NCBI GenBank assembly: GCA_024362935.1
Contig: JANCRA010000012.1
Coordinates: 5,518,001-5,582,000 of the forward strand
DNA from: Setophaga petechia
Lineage: Eukaryota; Chordata; Aves; Passeriformes; Parulidae
Direction: 5' to 3'
DNA: 64,000 nt
Shown here: positions 61,893 through 64,000 of the stretch, in pieces
How the letters are laid out: every line of letters starts with the position of its first letter
Position numbering within the stretch: the stretch's first letter is position 1
Position numbers and translations under genes: made by a program
The notes under the pieces: generated by a model
The model's input: the letters and a program-made list of their open reading frames with translations, nothing else
Told to the model about the DNA's origin: nothing
Databases searched by the model: none

Positions 61893-62552
61893 GACAGAAT
61901 CACAGACTCATTTAGGTTGGAAAAGGTCTCTAAAGGTCATCAGCTCCAATCTTTCATCATCACTTTGTCAGCTAGACTATGGCACTAAGCACCACGTGAA
62001 GTTTTTTCTCAAACACCTGCAGACATGGTGACTCCACCACCTCCCTGCACAACCTGTTCCAGTGCTTGACAACCCTTCTGTGAACAAATTCCTCCTGTCA
62101 GAAAACCTGTGCCTCACCTGGTGCAGCTTGAAGCTGTGTCTTCTCCTATCACTAGTTGCTCGAGAGGGTGATCCCTTTCTTTCTACAGCCTCCTTTCAGG
62201 TATTTGTAGAGAGCAATAAGGTCATTCCTGAGCCTCCTTTTCTCCAGGCTGAACACCCCCAGCTCCCTCAGCTGCTCCTTACAAGGAGCTGCTTGTGCTC
62301 CAGCTCCTTCACCTGCTCCATGCCTTTCTCTGGACATGCCCCAGCACCTCAAAATCTTTCTGGCAGTGAGTGGCCGAGAACTGAACACAAGATTCAAGGT
62401 ATGGCTCACCAGGGCTGAGCACAGGATGACAAACACTGCCCAGGTCCTGCTGGCCACACTGTTACTGACCAGGGTGACACTGGCCTTCTTGCCCACCTGA
62501 GCTCACTGCTGACTCATGTTCAGCCAGCTGTGGACTTGCACCCAAGGTCAAC
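61893..62552 (-). mobile_element. CR1 LINE, 0.66 kb with intact 3' end
   Basis: Minus-strand CR1. At the left is the complement of the tail (ACAGAATCACAGACTCATTT, 61,893). It continues with TGTTCCAGTGCTTGACAACC (62,054), the CACTAGTTGCTCGAGAGG block, CTCCTTTTCTCCAGGCTGAA, CTGGACATGCCCCAGCACCT (62,330), and runs into the region ending CAGCCAGCTGTGGACTTGCA. It is mostly 3' UTR and the last part before it, and it is better preserved than most other copies here. The 118-codon plus-strand frame within it is antisense and not a gene. Confidence 0.96.
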
Positions 62553-64000
62553 ATTGGTCCAGAAGAGAAAGACAGCAGCAAGAATATCTCTCTTCAGAAG
62601 ATTCAAAGCCCTTGGACACAAAAGTGATAATGGGAGATTTCTGCTCACAGTAGCATTTAAAACTGTTGTGGATAACAAAAGAGCAAAGCAGGCCTCGTTT
62701 TGCCATTTTGCCCCCTGTGAAATTCTAAAATCAGCTCCTTCAAGCATAATGGGTGGAAAGAAGGAAGGATGAAGAGAGCCACACATCTTATAAGGCATAA
62801 CAATGCAAACAGTATGTTTTCATCTCTCAATAACAGCTAAAATGGCTAAAATGTTAAATATCCTTAAAATAACTCCAGCTAAAGACCTTCAGCAAGTAAT
62901 TCAATGTTATCTGATTTCCTATTGCTCTTTTAAGTTGGTTAGAGGTCGCACATATATGAAAGTTAACACAGATAAAACGAAGGAAGATTTGTAACTGGTA
63001 TGGAATTGTAAACTTGAAAAATTACTACTTCTCTGTCTCCTTTTTTACTCTTTAAATTAACAAAAAATGGCAATATTAGCATGATTAAAAGTGTCTAAGA
63101 ATAGCCATGGGCTTTCCTCAGGATACAGAAAAAAAAGGGAATTATTTAATATTTATATATTTATTTAAATTTACATGTATATTTCTGTCACTTTTCTCTA
63201 AGGTAGGAGACAGGTTCAGATAAAATTAACAATCTATCTAGAATTTATTTTTTGTTTAAATGCAATATCTTAACTTTTACTAAAGTCTGAATGTTCATAC
63301 ATATATATCTATATTCAAAGCATACTCTATGGACCAACAAATCTTAAAGATGTAAGCTTAATTAAATTAAATCTTCTTGTGAAAAAAGTGATTAAAATAT
63401 TTCTGTATGATAATAAATCTATGCAATACAATTACATTCCATAAAATAATGCTTTTATTGAAACAATAGAAGAGTATTTTATTAAGAGGGTGATGTGATT
63501 TTCATTACAAAGTTTAAAAAATAATCTTCTCTATAGTTAAATTTACTAGTCTACATCATGGGAAAAAAAAAGGAAAAAACTATGAAGAAGAGCATCAGCC
63601 AGCACTGAAGTCCACACACAAATAAAAATTTAATTTTTCTTTTCTAATTAAAAGAAGAAGATTGCTCAAGGACATCTGGGAGTACTATCTGATTGATAGT
63701 GTTGGTTCAGCCAACAGGTGGTTGGGCTGAAGCGAGGTTAGTCTCATATGCAGTAAAAACTGGAACAGTGTTTTACTAAGACTAATTGTGAAAAAAGTTG
63801 AATAATATATCAATAGTGCAACATACTTTTAAAGGGAATATTTAGGATATTTCACTCATTAAAAGAGCTAATTCTGACTTTAAAAGCATGAGCTTTAAAC
63901 TGGAAGTTCAACTGGTAGTGAAGGAACTGCATAGTCAATGTTCACCAGTGAGATACTTTGCTTTATGTACTCTGTTTGACAAATGACTGTTTAAGAAAGT
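62553..64000. other. AT-rich non-coding sequence
   Basis: No supported gene or recognised repeat up to the end of the window. Two overlapping frames at 62,520-62,798 on opposite strands are short and without motif. Confidence 0.6.

Noticed and set aside
62062..62496. Frames of 118 codons (plus) and 114 codons (minus)
   Set aside because: Both lie within the CR1 3' region, which is untranslated in the element.
1..64000. Prokaryotic features, CRISPR arrays, tRNA or rRNA genes
   Set aside because: I saw no regularly spaced repeats with unique spacers, no cloverleaf-like or rRNA-like sequence, and no gene-dense layout. The CR1 and LTR content identifies bird nuclear DNA.

Overview
The window looks like eukaryotic nuclear DNA from a bird, most likely a songbird. 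The evidence is the repeat content. There are about nine fragments of the CR1 retrotransposon, the dominant avian LINE, several ending in the typical octamer-like ATTCTATG tail. There are also four endogenous-retrovirus LTR segments of types I recognise from passerine and other avian genomes. The rest is AT-rich, intron-rich or intergenic-looking sequence with no operons, no Shine-Dalgarno-led genes, no CRISPR array, and no tRNA or rRNA gene that I could see. The family names come from memory of consensus sequences, not from a search.

Layout. 1-9.6 kb is AT-rich non-coding DNA with one CR1 (3.3-3.6 kb) and a degenerate coiled-coil-like stretch on the minus strand (5.5-5.8 kb). A solo LTR with a 6-bp target duplication sits at 9,640-10,025. 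10-20.5 kb holds a short CR1, an unexplained GC-rich block (16.1-16.6 kb), a decayed reverse-transcriptase fragment (17.2-17.6 kb), a perfect IR-1 nuclear-receptor-type palindrome (19.56 kb) and an antisense CR1 piece (19.9-20.5 kb). 20.5-26 kb has a 40-bp tandem duplication and two neighbouring CR1 copies. 26-44 kb is mostly unique sequence, with an LTR remnant at 32.8-33.1 kb and the best candidate coding exon of the window at 33,714-33,815. 44.5-45.8 kb is a composite in which one LTR is inserted into an older one and flanked by a 5-bp target duplication. 45.8-57.7 kb is unique sequence with a forkhead-motif cluster (49.34 kb) and a very long uninterrupted AAGG microsatellite (53.66-53.95 kb). 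57.7-64 kb contains two longer antisense CR1 copies.

No complete protein-coding gene is visible. Nearly all open frames are short chance frames, antisense readings of CR1, or low-complexity translations. The window is best read as a large intron or a gene desert. Only the 102-bp splice-flanked, CpG-containing frame at 33.7 kb has the signature of a real exon. I found no multi-gene system here. The points worth checking are that exon, the nested LTR, a few candidate regulatory palindromes and the hypervariable microsatellite.
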